Positions 8,019-17,152 of a stretch of DNA of 64,000 nucleotides are shown here, in pieces. The notes below the pieces were generated by a model. That model made no database searches, was not told the origin of the DNA, and worked only from the letters and a program-made list of their open reading frames with translations. The stretch comes from PALSA-505 sp036267135. GTDB lineage: Bacteria > Actinomycetota > Actinomycetes > Streptosporangiales > Streptosporangiaceae. Positions within the stretch are counted from its first letter, which is position 1. Every line of letters begins with the position of its first letter. The DNA lies in assembly GCA_036267135.1 (NCBI GenBank), contig DATAWQ010000132.1, positions 1 to 64,000 of the forward strand, read 5' to 3'. Made by a program: the position numbers and the translations under genes.

Positions 8019-10316
8019 ATGACGCGACGCCGGGGCAGCGGCGGACGGGCACGCCCGCTCGCGCCGTTAGCGGGCTTCCTGCTGGCCGGGAGCGTGCTGA
8101 CCGCCGGGTCAGCGGGGGCCTCGGTCGTGGCGGCCAAGACCATCACGATCACCAAATGCACACTGAGCGCGTTCGATTCGGCGGTCTCCGCCAGCGCCAA
8201 CGTGGTGTTCGGCCTCAACTGCTCGCTGACCCTGACCCATCCGGTGAGCGTGCCGTCCTCGAAGGACCTGTCCATCTCCTCCGGCGGATTCACCGTCTCG
8301 CTGTCCGGGGATGAGGCAACCAGGTTGTTCACGGTGTCCGGTGGGACGCTGGACATCACCGGCCTGACCCTGTCCGAAGGCACGGCACGCGGGGCGGCGG
8401 GGGCGAACGGCGGCGACGGCGCGGCCGGTTCGACGGGCGCCAATGGCTCGCCGGGTGCGGCCGGGAAGAGCGGAGGGACCGGAAAGACCGGCACCGATGG
8501 CACGGCCGGGACCGCAGGGAAGGCCGGTGGCGCGGCTCAGGGCGGCGCGATCAACATCACGTCAGGCACGGCCGATCTCGGCTCGGTGATGTTCCAGCTC
8601 GACGAGGCTCTGGGCGGGGCCGGCGGTAACGGCGGTCACGGTGGCACCGGGGGTCAGGGCGGCCTGGGCGGCACCGGCGGCGCGGGCAGCACCGGCGCGG
8701 GTGGTAAGGGCGGCGCTGGCGGCAGCGGCGCGCCCGGCGGGTCCGGCGGCGCGGGCGGCGCGGGCGGCGCGGCCAAGGGCGGTGCGATCTACAGTGCCGG
8801 GCACCTCACCTTGACCAGTTGCTCGTTCTCCGGTGACACGGCGCGCGGTGGGCAGGGCGGCGCGGGCGGCACGCCGGGATACGGCGGGTTCGGCGGCGCG
8901 GGCGGCGCGGGTGGCATGGGCGGGACCGGTCACGCGGGCGGCGCGGGCGGGAACGCCGGTCCGGCCGTCGCGGGTGGTCAGGGCGGGGCTGCCGGGTCCG
9001 GTGGCCTGGCCGAGGGCGGGGCCGTCTACAGCACCGGTTCGCTCACGGTCAGCGGCAGCCCGGCGTTCGGGTCGTCGGGCGCTTTCGGTGGTATCGGCGG
9101 CCCCGGCGGCCCGGCCGGAACCGGTGGGGAAGGCGCCATCGGCGGGAACGGTGGCATGGGCGGGACCGGGCCGGCGGGGACGGGCGGTGCCCAGGGCGGC
9201 GCGGGCGGCGCCCCCGGCGCGGCAGGCGCGAGCACCACCAGCGGGAAGAACGGCCCGGCCGCGGCGGGCGGCGCCGGCGGACTCGCGGCCGGGGGAGCCG
9301 TGTACCTGACCGGCACGGCGAACATCAGCGGGGCGACCTTCACCGGCGACACCGCCACCGGTGGCAGCGGCAGCGGCGGCGGTGCGGGCTATCCCAACTA
9401 CGGCGGGGCCGCCGACGGCGGATCCGGAGCGAACGGCGGCTACGGCGGCGACGGTGGCCCCGGCGACCCGACGGGGCCGGGCAAGGTCGGCGCGGTGGGT
9501 GCGGGCGGCGCCGCGGGTGGCCCCGGCGCGGCCGGTGGCCACGGTGGTGCGGGCGGCGCGGGCCAGGGCGGTGCGGTCGCGGTGGACGCCAGCGTGACCA
9601 TCACCTCGAGCACGTGGACCGGGGATCAGGCCACCGGCGGCGCCGGCGGGCTCGGCGCGTCGGGCGCGAGCGGTGGCACCGGCGGTTCGGGTGGCACGGG
9701 CGGCGGCGGTGGCTTCGGCCCTGGCTCCTCGGGCCAGATGGGCGGCATTGCGGGCAACGGCGCGGCCGGTGGCCACGCAGGCGTGGGCGGCGCCGGTGGC
9801 CACGGCGGTGCCGGCCAGGGTGGCGACGCGGCCAACCTGAGCAAGACGGCCACCCTGTCCATCACCGACAGCAGCTTCTCCACCAGTTCGGCCGTCGGCG
9901 GGACCGGCGCTGGCGGCGGTTCGGGTGGCACCGGCGGCGGTGCGGGTAACGGCGGTGTGGGCGGCGAGCCGGCCGGCGGCGCCAAGGGCGGTTCCGGGGG
10001 TAACGGCGGGAACGGTGGCAATGGGGGCGTCGGCGGTCAGGGCGGGAACGGCGGGAACGCCACCGGTGGCGCGGTGTGGTCGGTCACACCGGGCAGCTTC
10101 AGCGGCTCAACCGACACCTTCAGCGGGAACTCGGTGACCGCCGGGACCGGCGCCACCCCGGGCGGCAGCGGCGGCGCGGGCGGCACCGAGGGCGCTGCCG
10201 GGGTCTACGGTGGCCCGGGCACCGGGCCGAACGGCTCTCCCGGTCTGCCCGGCACGGCCGGGAAGGCGGGCGCGGCCGGGAGCAACGGACTGGCCACCGA
10301 CCCGAACACGAACTGA
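8019..10316 (+). CDS. Secreted Gly-rich beta-helix surface protein (PE_PGRS-like composition)
   Basis: 765 residues with AGGAGGGG ahead of the ATG. A signal peptide lies at about 1-40 (LAGFLLAGSVLTAGSAGASVVA). Residues 40-120 look like a beta-helix N-cap (TITKCTLSAFDSAVSASANVV, LTHPVSVPSSKDLSI). The rest alternates seven short beta-rich units of about 25 residues, each beginning GGA and ending near the form TGDTATGG (for example GGAIYSAGHLTLTSCSFSG, GGAVYLTGTANISGATF), with Gly-rich linkers of 50-100 residues. The rungs resemble right-handed parallel beta-helix proteins; the linkers resemble mycobacterial PGRS sequence. There is no membrane anchor or sorting signal at the C-terminus (ATDPNTN). 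Function unknown; cell-surface or matrix structure is inferred. Confidence 0.82.
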   Translation: MTRRRGSGGRARPLAPLAGFLLAGSVLTAGSAGASVVAAKTITITKCTLSAFDSAVSASANVVFGLNCSLTLTHPVSVPSSKDLSISSGGFTVSLSGDEATRLFTVSGGTLDITGLTLSEGTARGAAGANGGDGAAGSTGANGSPGAAGKSGGTGKTGTDGTAGTAGKAGGAAQGGAINITSGTADLGSVMFQLDEALGGAGGNGGHGGTGGQGGLGGTGGAGSTGAGGKGGAGGSGAPGGSGGAGGAGGAAKGGAIYSAGHLTLTSCSFSGDTARGGQGGAGGTPGYGGFGGAGGAGGMGGTGHAGGAGGNAGPAVAGGQGGAAGSGGLAEGGAVYSTGSLTVSGSPAFGSSGAFGGIGGPGGPAGTGGEGAIGGNGGMGGTGPAGTGGAQGGAGGAPGAAGASTTSGKNGPAAAGGAGGLAAGGAVYLTGTANISGATFTGDTATGGSGSGGGAGYPNYGGAADGGSGANGGYGGDGGPGDPTGPGKVGAVGAGGAAGGPGAAGGHGGAGGAGQGGAVAVDASVTITSSTWTGDQATGGAGGLGASGASGGTGGSGGTGGGGGFGPGSSGQMGGIAGNGAAGGHAGVGGAGGHGGAGQGGDAANLSKTATLSITDSSFSTSSAVGGTGAGGGSGGTGGGAGNGGVGGEPAGGAKGGSGGNGGNGGNGGVGGQGGNGGNATGGAVWSVTPGSFSGSTDTFSGNSVTAGTGATPGGSGGAGGTEGAAGVYGGPGTGPNGSPGLPGTAGKAGAAGSNGLATDPNTN

Positions 10317-10453
10317 GCCGGGGCTCGCCACCGTTCCCCTGGCCGCGCCGAGGTCTCAAGTTGTGGCCCCATCGGTCCCGAACCGGGCGCAGACTGTCAG
10401 CGGCATCTGCTGGAATGCCGTACTGAAACCAAGAGGCACTCGGGGCGGCGGAC

Positions 10454-13400
10454 ATGGACCACGGATCAGCGGCGAAGGCCAGGGCGACACCGGCCGGCCG
10501 CCTGGTCCGCCATCCGGCCCGGTCGTCCGCGCCCCCCCTGCTGGACGAGGGCCAGCAGCGGGTGGTCAGCCACTCCGGCGGCCCCCTGCTCGTGCTGGCC
10601 GGGCCCGGCACCGGCAAGACCACCACGATCGTCGAGGCGGTGGCTCACCGGGTGACCGAGCGCGGCACCGACCCCGCCCGGATCCTCGTGCTCACGTTCA
10701 GCCGCAAGGCCGCGGGTGAGCTGCGCCAGCGGATCACCGCCCGGCTCGGCCGCACCACCAGGGAACCGCTGGCCCTCACCTTCCACAGCTACGCCTACGC
10801 CCTGGTCCGCCGGGAGTTCATCCTGGCCGGCGACGAGCCGCCGCGGCTGCTGTCCGGGCCGGAGCACCTGCTGGAGATCCGCAGGCTGCTGCGCGGCGAG
10901 ATCGAGGACGGCGCGAGCCGCTGGCCGGAGCGGCTGCGCCCGGCCCTCGGCACCAGGGGGTTCGCCGAGGAGCTTCGCGACCTGCTGCTCCGCGCCGCCG
11001 AGCGCGGCCTGGACGGACGCACGCTGGCCAAGCTCGGCGCCCGCCGCCATCGGGACGACTGGGTCTGCGCCGGGCGTTTCCTGGATCGCTACGCGGCCCG
11101 CTTCGACCTGGCCCCGGTGCCGGCCTACGACTACGCCGAGATCGTCAGGATCGCCGCGCGGCTGCTCGGCCAGGCCGCGACCCAAGGGCGCGAACGCCAG
11201 GCCTACGACTACGTGCTCGTCGACGAGTACCAGGACACCGACCCGGCCCAGGAGGCCCTGCTGTACGCGCTGGCCGGGGACGGGCGTGAGCTGATCGTGG
11301 TCGGCGACCCGGACCAGTCGATCTACGCGTTCCGCGGCGCCGACCCGGACGCGCTCAACCGCTTCCCGGACAAGTTCCGCGCCCCGGACGGTGCGCAAGC
11401 ACGCGTGGTGGCCCTCGGCGTGTGCCGCCGCAGCGGCCCCGTGCTGCTCGAGGCGTCCCGGCGCATCGCCTGGCGGCTGCCGGCGGTGCGGGGGGCCGGT
11501 GAAGCGAGGGGGACTTCGCCGCGGGCCCACCGCGGCCTGACGCCGCTGGCCGGGGCTTCCCCGGGTGAGGTGCGCATCGGTGTCGCGGAAAGCGCGAACC
11601 AGGAGGCAGCGCTGGTGGCCGACCTGCTGCGCCGGGCCCACCTGGTGGACGGCGTGCCCTGGTCGTCGATGGCCGTGCTGGTGCGGTCGGCCACCAGGCA
11701 GATGCCCGTGCTGCAGCGCGCGCTGACCACCGCCGGGGTGCCGGTCGCCGTGGCCGGGGACGAGCTCCCGCTGGCCACCGAGCCGGGCACCAGGCCGCTG
11801 ATCACCCTGCTGCGCTGCGCGCTGATTCCCGGCGAGCTGACCGAGGAAACCGCGATCGAGCTGCTCACCGGGCCGCTCGGCGGCACCGATCCGCTCGGCC
11901 TGCGCAGGCTCCGCCGGGCGCTGCGGGTGGTCGCCGAGGACGTGGGCGAGCGGCTGCCCGCCGACCCGATGGCCGCACTGCTGCGCGACCCGCGTGACCT
12001 GGTGCTGATCACCCCGTTCGTGGGCAGGCCGGCCGAGCGGGTGGCCAAGCTGCTGGCCATCGCCCGCGAGACCGCCGCGCAGGGCAATGCCGAGGACGTG
12101 CTCTGGGCGGTATGGAGCACCTGCGGCCTGGCCGACACGCTGCGCGCGGCCAGCGCGGCCGGTGGCACCAGGGGCGCCGCCGCCGACCGCGACCTGGACG
12201 CGGTCGTGGCCCTGTTCCACGCGGCGGCCACGTTCACCGACCGGCTCCCGCCGGGAGCGCCCAGGCTGTTCCTCGACAGCCTGTCCGGGCAGGAGATCGC
12301 CGCCGACACGCTGGCCGAGCGCGCGCCGCGCCAGGACGCGGTGCGCATCCTCACCGCGCACCGCTCCAAGGGCCTGGAGTGGGACGTGGTCGCGGTGTCC
12401 GCGGTGCAGGAGGGAAGCTGGCCCGACCTGCGGCTGCGCGGCTCGCTGCTCGGCGCCGGCGAGCTGGCCGACCCGGCGCCCGACGACGGCAGCCGCACGG
12501 CCACGATCATGGCCGGGCTGCTGGCCGAGGAGCGGCGGCTGTTCTACGTCGCCGTCACCAGGGCGCGTAAGCGCCTCATCGTGACCGCATCCGGCGAGGA
12601 GAGCGACGAGCGGCCGTCCCGGTTCCTGGCCGAGCTGGCCGCCGACGACATCGAGATCGAGCGGGTCAGCGGCCAGGGGCACCGCTGGCTGTCGCTGCCC
12701 GCGCTCACCGCCGACCTGCGCCGTGCCGTCGCCGACCCGGCCCGCCCGGCCGAGCTGCGCCAGGCCGCCGCCACCGAGCTGGCCCGGCTGGCCGTTGCCG
12801 GCACCCGCGGCGCGCACCCAGACCAGTGGTACGCGCTGACCACGCTGTCCACCCCGGAGCCGGTGGTCGCCCCCGGCGAGGCGCTGCGGCTGTCACCGTC
12901 GCAGGTCGAGTCGTTCACGCGCTGCGGGCTGCGCTGGCTGCTCGAGTCGGCGGTCGGCCGGGTCGGCCCCGAGACCCTCCGCCACCTCGGCATGGTCGTG
13001 CACGCGGCCGCGGTGCTGGGCGCGGCGGGCACCCCGGACGACGAGCTGGCCGGCCGCATCGACGAGCTCTGGCACCACCTGGACTTCGGCAGCGCCTGGT
13101 ACAGCGCCAAGCAGCGGACGCTGGCCGGCCAGATGGTCCGCAAGTTCCTGGACTGGCACGCCGCCAACCCGCGCGAGCTGGTCACCGTGGAGGAACAGCT
13201 CAAGGTGCAGGTGGGCCGGGTCCAGATCACCGGCCGGGTGGACCGGCTGGAGCGGGACGCCGACGGCGGCGGCGTCGTGGTCGACCTCAAAACGGGCTCG
13301 ACTCCGGCCGCCGAGGCCGACCTGGACCGCAACCCCCAGCTCGGCGTGTATCAGCTCGCCGTGCTGCTCGGCGCGTTCGAGCGGTTCGGCCTGACCGAGC

Positions 13401-13639
13401 CGGGCGGCGCCGAGCTGATCCAGGTGGGCAAGGGCGGGCTGGCCGGCCGGGCCCGGGTGCAGCGCCAGTCGTCGCTCGGCTCCGACCAGGACCCGGACTG
13501 GGCCGCGCAGCTCGTGGAGACGGTCGCGGCCGGCATGGCCGGACCCGTGTTCGAGGCCAAGGTCAACCCCGGCTGCCGCAACTGCCCGGTCGCCTCCTGC
13601 TGCCCGGTCCACCCCCACGGCCAGGGCGTGACCTCATGA
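10454..13639 (+). CDS. adnA: AdnA-like UvrD-family helicase/nuclease subunit
   Basis: 1061 residues. Helicase motifs in order: Walker A GPGTGKTTT (about residue 52), LTFSRKAAGELRQRI, Walker B VLVDEYQDTDPAQ, VVGDPDQSIYAFRGAD, TAHRSKGLEWDVVAV and VAVTRARKRLI. The C-terminal third is a RecB-type nuclease with VVVDLKTGS. It also has a Cys group, FTRCGLRW plus CRNCPVASCC, that fits a 4Fe-4S nuclease clasp of AddB type. AdnA and AdnB form the heterodimeric motor-nuclease that resects double-strand breaks in actinobacteria lacking RecBCD/AddAB. The stop overlaps the adnB start (ATGA) and the gene order adnA-adnB is that of mycobacteria. Confidence 0.9.
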   Translation: MDHGSAAKARATPAGRLVRHPARSSAPPLLDEGQQRVVSHSGGPLLVLAGPGTGKTTTIVEAVAHRVTERGTDPARILVLTFSRKAAGELRQRITARLGRTTREPLALTFHSYAYALVRREFILAGDEPPRLLSGPEHLLEIRRLLRGEIEDGASRWPERLRPALGTRGFAEELRDLLLRAAERGLDGRTLAKLGARRHRDDWVCAGRFLDRYAARFDLAPVPAYDYAEIVRIAARLLGQAATQGRERQAYDYVLVDEYQDTDPAQEALLYALAGDGRELIVVGDPDQSIYAFRGADPDALNRFPDKFRAPDGAQARVVALGVCRRSGPVLLEASRRIAWRLPAVRGAGEARGTSPRAHRGLTPLAGASPGEVRIGVAESANQEAALVADLLRRAHLVDGVPWSSMAVLVRSATRQMPVLQRALTTAGVPVAVAGDELPLATEPGTRPLITLLRCALIPGELTEETAIELLTGPLGGTDPLGLRRLRRALRVVAEDVGERLPADPMAALLRDPRDLVLITPFVGRPAERVAKLLAIARETAAQGNAEDVLWAVWSTCGLADTLRAASAAGGTRGAAADRDLDAVVALFHAAATFTDRLPPGAPRLFLDSLSGQEIAADTLAERAPRQDAVRILTAHRSKGLEWDVVAVSAVQEGSWPDLRLRGSLLGAGELADPAPDDGSRTATIMAGLLAEERRLFYVAVTRARKRLIVTASGEESDERPSRFLAELAADDIEIERVSGQGHRWLSLPALTADLRRAVADPARPAELRQAAATELARLAVAGTRGAHPDQWYALTTLSTPEPVVAPGEALRLSPSQVESFTRCGLRWLLESAVGRVGPETLRHLGMVVHAAAVLGAAGTPDDELAGRIDELWHHLDFGSAWYSAKQRTLAGQMVRKFLDWHAANPRELVTVEEQLKVQVGRVQITGRVDRLERDADGGGVVVDLKTGSTPAAEADLDRNPQLGVYQLAVLLGAFERFGLTEPGGAELIQVGKGGLAGRARVQRQSSLGSDQDPDWAAQLVETVAAGMAGPVFEAKVNPGCRNCPVASCCPVHPHGQGVTS

Positions 13640-16600
13640 CCACCCCCACCAACCCCATTCCCACCAGCCCCGTTCCCACCAGCCCCACTAACCCCGCCAG
13701 TCGCACCAGCCCCACCAGCCCCATCAACCCCACTAGCAACACTGACATCAGGTATGGCCCGGCGCAGCTCGCCCGGCTGCTCGGCCTGCCCGAGCCCACC
13801 GCCGAGCAGGCCGCCGTGATCGGCGCCCCGCTGAGCCCGGTGGCCGTCATCGCGGGCGCCGGGTCGGGCAAGAGCGAGACGATGGCGGCCCGGCTGGTCT
13901 GGCTGGTCGCCAACGGCCTGGCCCGGCCAGAACGCATGCTCGGCCTCACCTTCACCAGGAAGGCCGCCGCCGAACTAGCCGACCGGGTTCGCCGCAGGCT
14001 GGACGGACTGCGCCGGGCCGGCCTCGACGCCGAGCTTCGCGAAATCCTGGTCGGCGAGCCGGTGATCTGCACCTACCACGCCTACGCCGGCCGGCTGGTG
14101 GCCGACCACGCCCTGCGGGAGGCGCTGGAGCCGTCCATGCGGCTGATCACGCCGGCCGTGTCCTGGCAGATCGCCTCCGCCGTGGTCGCCGCCTACGACG
14201 GGCCGGTGGACGCGATCGACTGGGCCCCCCGCAGCGTGACCGCGGCCGTGCTCCAGCTCGCCGGCGATCTGGCCGAGCACCTGCGTGTCCCGGCCGAGGT
14301 GGTCACCGTGGGCGAGTGGCTGACCCTGCACGCCGAGGACCTGAGGGAGGGCGCCGGGGGCCGCGGCGGTGTCACCGCCGCGGTCAAGAAGATCCTGGCC
14401 TGCCAGCAGACCCGTGAGCAGTTGCTGCCCATGATCGAGCGCTACGCCGCGGCCAAGCGCGCCAGGGAGGTGCTCGACTTCAGCGACCAGGTCACGCTGG
14501 CCGCCCGGCTGGCCCGCCGCCACCCCGAGGTCGGCGCCGGTGAGCGCTCCCGCTACCAGGCGGTCCTGCTGGACGAGTACCAGGACACCAGCGAGGCGCA
14601 GCTCGTGCTGCTGCGCACTCTGTTCGGCGGCGGGCACCCGGTCACCGCGGTCGGCGACCCCTGCCAGTCCATCTACGGCTGGCGCGGGGCGAGCGCGGGC
14701 AATCTCCGCCGGTTCGCGACCCACTTCGACGGCGCGTACTCCCGCACGCTGTCCACCAGCTTCCGCAACACCGGCCGTGTGCTGGAGGCGGCCGCCGTCA
14801 TCCAGAGCAGCCTGCGGGCCGAGGCGCCCCAGGTCCCCCGCCTGGTGGCCGCGCCAGGCCAGGGTGGCCGGGGCCGGGTCACCTGCGCCCTGCACGAGAC
14901 CGCCGCCGCCGAAGCGGAGTGGGTGGCCGGCCAGGTGGCCGACCTGTTGCGGCTGCCACCCGGGGTCGCACCGGACGGGCGGCGCTGGCCGGCCGGCCGC
15001 AAGGAGGCCGTCCGGCCGTCAGAGATCGCCGTGCTGTGCCGCAAGCGGGTCCAGTTCGACCCGCTGCGCAAGGCGCTGGAAGCGCGCGGCATCCCGGTCG
15101 AGGTGGTCGGGCTCGGCGGCCTGCTCACCGTGCCCGAGGTGCAGGATGTGGTGGCGACCCTGCGAGTGCTGCACGATCCCGCCGCATCCGACGCGGTCGC
15201 CCGGCTGCTCACCGGCCCGCGCTGGCGTATCGGCCCGCGGGACCTGATCGCGCTGGGCCGCCGTTCCCGCAAGCTGGCCGCGGTCGGCCCGGACCAGGCC
15301 AGCACTGACCAGCCCGGCGCCGAGCCCGAGGCCGACGCGCTCACCCAGACCGTGGCCGACCTCACCGCGGACGCCGGCAGCCTGGTCGAGGCGCTCGACG
15401 ACCTGGGTGACCCGGCGCCCTACTCACCGGCCGGCTACGAGCGGCTGGCCGCGCTGGCCGCCGAATTGCGGACGCTGCGCGCGCACGCCGCCCGCCCGCT
15501 CGCCGACTTGGTGGGCGAGGTGGAAAGGACGCTGAACCTGGACATTGAGGTCGCCTCCAAACCCGGTGTGGACCCGGCGGCCGCCCGCGCCGACCTGGAC
15601 GCGTTCGCCGGCACGGCCGCCGCGTTCGGCACCGACCAGGAGGAAGCGTCGCTCGGCGCGTTCCTCGCCTACCTGGCCGCCGCGCAGGAGGAGGAATTCG
15701 GGCTGGAGGCGGGCCGGGTCGGCGAGACCGAGACGGTCAAGTTGGTCACCGTTCATGCCGCAAAAGGCCTTCAGTGGGCTGCGGTGGTGGTGCCTGGACT
15801 GTCCGCCGGTGACCGCAGCCAGGTCTTCCCGGCCCGGCCGCGGCAGACGACCCGCTGGACCGACAACCCACGGCTGCTCCCGTTCCCGCTCCGCGGCGAC
15901 GCCGCCGACCTGCCCGGGCTCGACGGCCTGGAGCCGCCCTCGATCCGCGCGTTCACCGAGGCTTGCCGCGACCGGGAGCTGGCCGAGGAACGCCGGCTGA
16001 TGTACGTGGCCGTCACCAGGGCCGCGTTCTGGCTGGCCTGCTCCGGCTACTGGTGGGGGGACGGTGTGCTGCCCCTCGGCCCGTCGGTCTTCCTGGAAGA
16101 GGTCGCCGATGCCTGCCGGGCCGGCGCCGGCCGGATCGCCCGCTGGGCCCCTCCGCCCGAGCCCGGAGCCGAGAACCCTGTACTGGCCGAACCCGCCTCC
16201 GCCACCTGGCCTCCACCCCCCACCGGCGATCCACACCAGCCCATCCGCGAAGCCGCCGCCCTCGTCCAATCCGCCCTGGCTCCTCCCGCCGCTCCCGCGT
16301 CACCCCCGGACCACACGGAACTCGACGAGCACGAGCAGGCGCTTGCGGCCGCGTGGGAGCGGGATGCCACGCTTCTGCTGGCCGAGCGGGAGCAGCGACT
16401 CAGTGCGGATGCCCAGACCGTCCTGCTGCCCGAGCAGCTCTCCGTATCGGCTCTGGTGACGCTGGCCCGCGACCCCGCGGATCTGGCCCGGCAGATCCGC
16501 CGCCCCATGCCCCTGCCTCCCGCCCCCCAAGCCAGGCGCGGCACCGCGTTCCACCGCTGGCTGGAGCAGCACTATGGTGCGCAACAGCTCATCGACCCGG

Positions 16601-17034
16601 CCGACCTGCTCGGCCAGGGTGGCGCGGACGAGGAGTCCGAGGCCGACCTGACCTTCCTGCGCGAACTCTTCGAGGCTGGTCCCTGGGCCCATCGCTGGCC
16701 CCTCGAAGTGGAAGTGCCGTTCGAGACCCGGATCGGTGACCGCATGGTCCGCGGCCGGATCGACGCGGTCTTCGGCGACGCCCCGGACGGCCGCTACGAC
16801 GTGGTGGACTGGAAGACCGGCCGGCCCCCCGGCTCCGCGGCCGATCGCCGCGCCGTCGCCGTTCAGCTGGCCGCGTACCGGCTGGCCTGGGCGGCCCTGG
16901 CCGGGGTTCCGCTGGATCAGGTCAGGGGCGCGTTCTACTACGTCCGCCACGACCTCACCATCAGCCCCGCCGACCTGCTCGACGCCGGCGGTCTGACCGC
17001 GCTCATCGAAGGTGTCCCGGTCACTCGGACATGA
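13636..17034 (+). CDS. adnB: AdnB-like UvrD-family helicase/nuclease subunit
   Basis: 1132 residues, ATG overlapping the adnA stop. Residues 2-35 are a low-complexity Thr/Ser/Asn/Pro tract (TSPVPTSPTNP-like units) absent from typical family members. The helicase follows: Walker A GAGSGKSET, LTFTRKAAAEL, VLLDEYQDTSEAQ, AVGDPCQSIYGWRGAS, VTVHAAKGLQWAAVVV and MYVAVTRAAFWLA. The nuclease domain near the C-terminus shows GRIDAVFGD and DVVDWKTGRP, the metal-binding Asp and catalytic D-x-K. A Pro-rich linker at about residues 840-895 separates motor and nuclease. It works as the lead motor of the AdnAB complex in end resection. Confidence 0.9.
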   Translation: MTTPTNPIPTSPVPTSPTNPASRTSPTSPINPTSNTDIRYGPAQLARLLGLPEPTAEQAAVIGAPLSPVAVIAGAGSGKSETMAARLVWLVANGLARPERMLGLTFTRKAAAELADRVRRRLDGLRRAGLDAELREILVGEPVICTYHAYAGRLVADHALREALEPSMRLITPAVSWQIASAVVAAYDGPVDAIDWAPRSVTAAVLQLAGDLAEHLRVPAEVVTVGEWLTLHAEDLREGAGGRGGVTAAVKKILACQQTREQLLPMIERYAAAKRAREVLDFSDQVTLAARLARRHPEVGAGERSRYQAVLLDEYQDTSEAQLVLLRTLFGGGHPVTAVGDPCQSIYGWRGASAGNLRRFATHFDGAYSRTLSTSFRNTGRVLEAAAVIQSSLRAEAPQVPRLVAAPGQGGRGRVTCALHETAAAEAEWVAGQVADLLRLPPGVAPDGRRWPAGRKEAVRPSEIAVLCRKRVQFDPLRKALEARGIPVEVVGLGGLLTVPEVQDVVATLRVLHDPAASDAVARLLTGPRWRIGPRDLIALGRRSRKLAAVGPDQASTDQPGAEPEADALTQTVADLTADAGSLVEALDDLGDPAPYSPAGYERLAALAAELRTLRAHAARPLADLVGEVERTLNLDIEVASKPGVDPAAARADLDAFAGTAAAFGTDQEEASLGAFLAYLAAAQEEEFGLEAGRVGETETVKLVTVHAAKGLQWAAVVVPGLSAGDRSQVFPARPRQTTRWTDNPRLLPFPLRGDAADLPGLDGLEPPSIRAFTEACRDRELAEERRLMYVAVTRAAFWLACSGYWWGDGVLPLGPSVFLEEVADACRAGAGRIARWAPPPEPGAENPVLAEPASATWPPPPTGDPHQPIREAAALVQSALAPPAAPASPPDHTELDEHEQALAAAWERDATLLLAEREQRLSADAQTVLLPEQLSVSALVTLARDPADLARQIRRPMPLPPAPQARRGTAFHRWLEQHYGAQQLIDPADLLGQGGADEESEADLTFLRELFEAGPWAHRWPLEVEVPFETRIGDRMVRGRIDAVFGDAPDGRYDVVDWKTGRPPGSAADRRAVAVQLAAYRLAWAALAGVPLDQVRGAFYYVRHDLTISPADLLDAGGLTALIEGVPVTRT

Positions 17035-17152
17035 CCGGTTTGCCAACGTAGAGGTAGCGTTCAGGTGGCGGTCAGGATCGTGAGGCTTACTGGGTGCAGG
17101 AGCAGCCAGGCGTGCACCTGGCTGCTGGCAGCGACCGGGTGCGTGAGGTGGT

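Noticed and set aside
10466..12817. 783-codon open frame on the minus strand inside adnA
   Set aside because: It lies opposite a helicase with all motifs intact. Long antisense frames are expected at this GC content, and the product has no recognisable motif.
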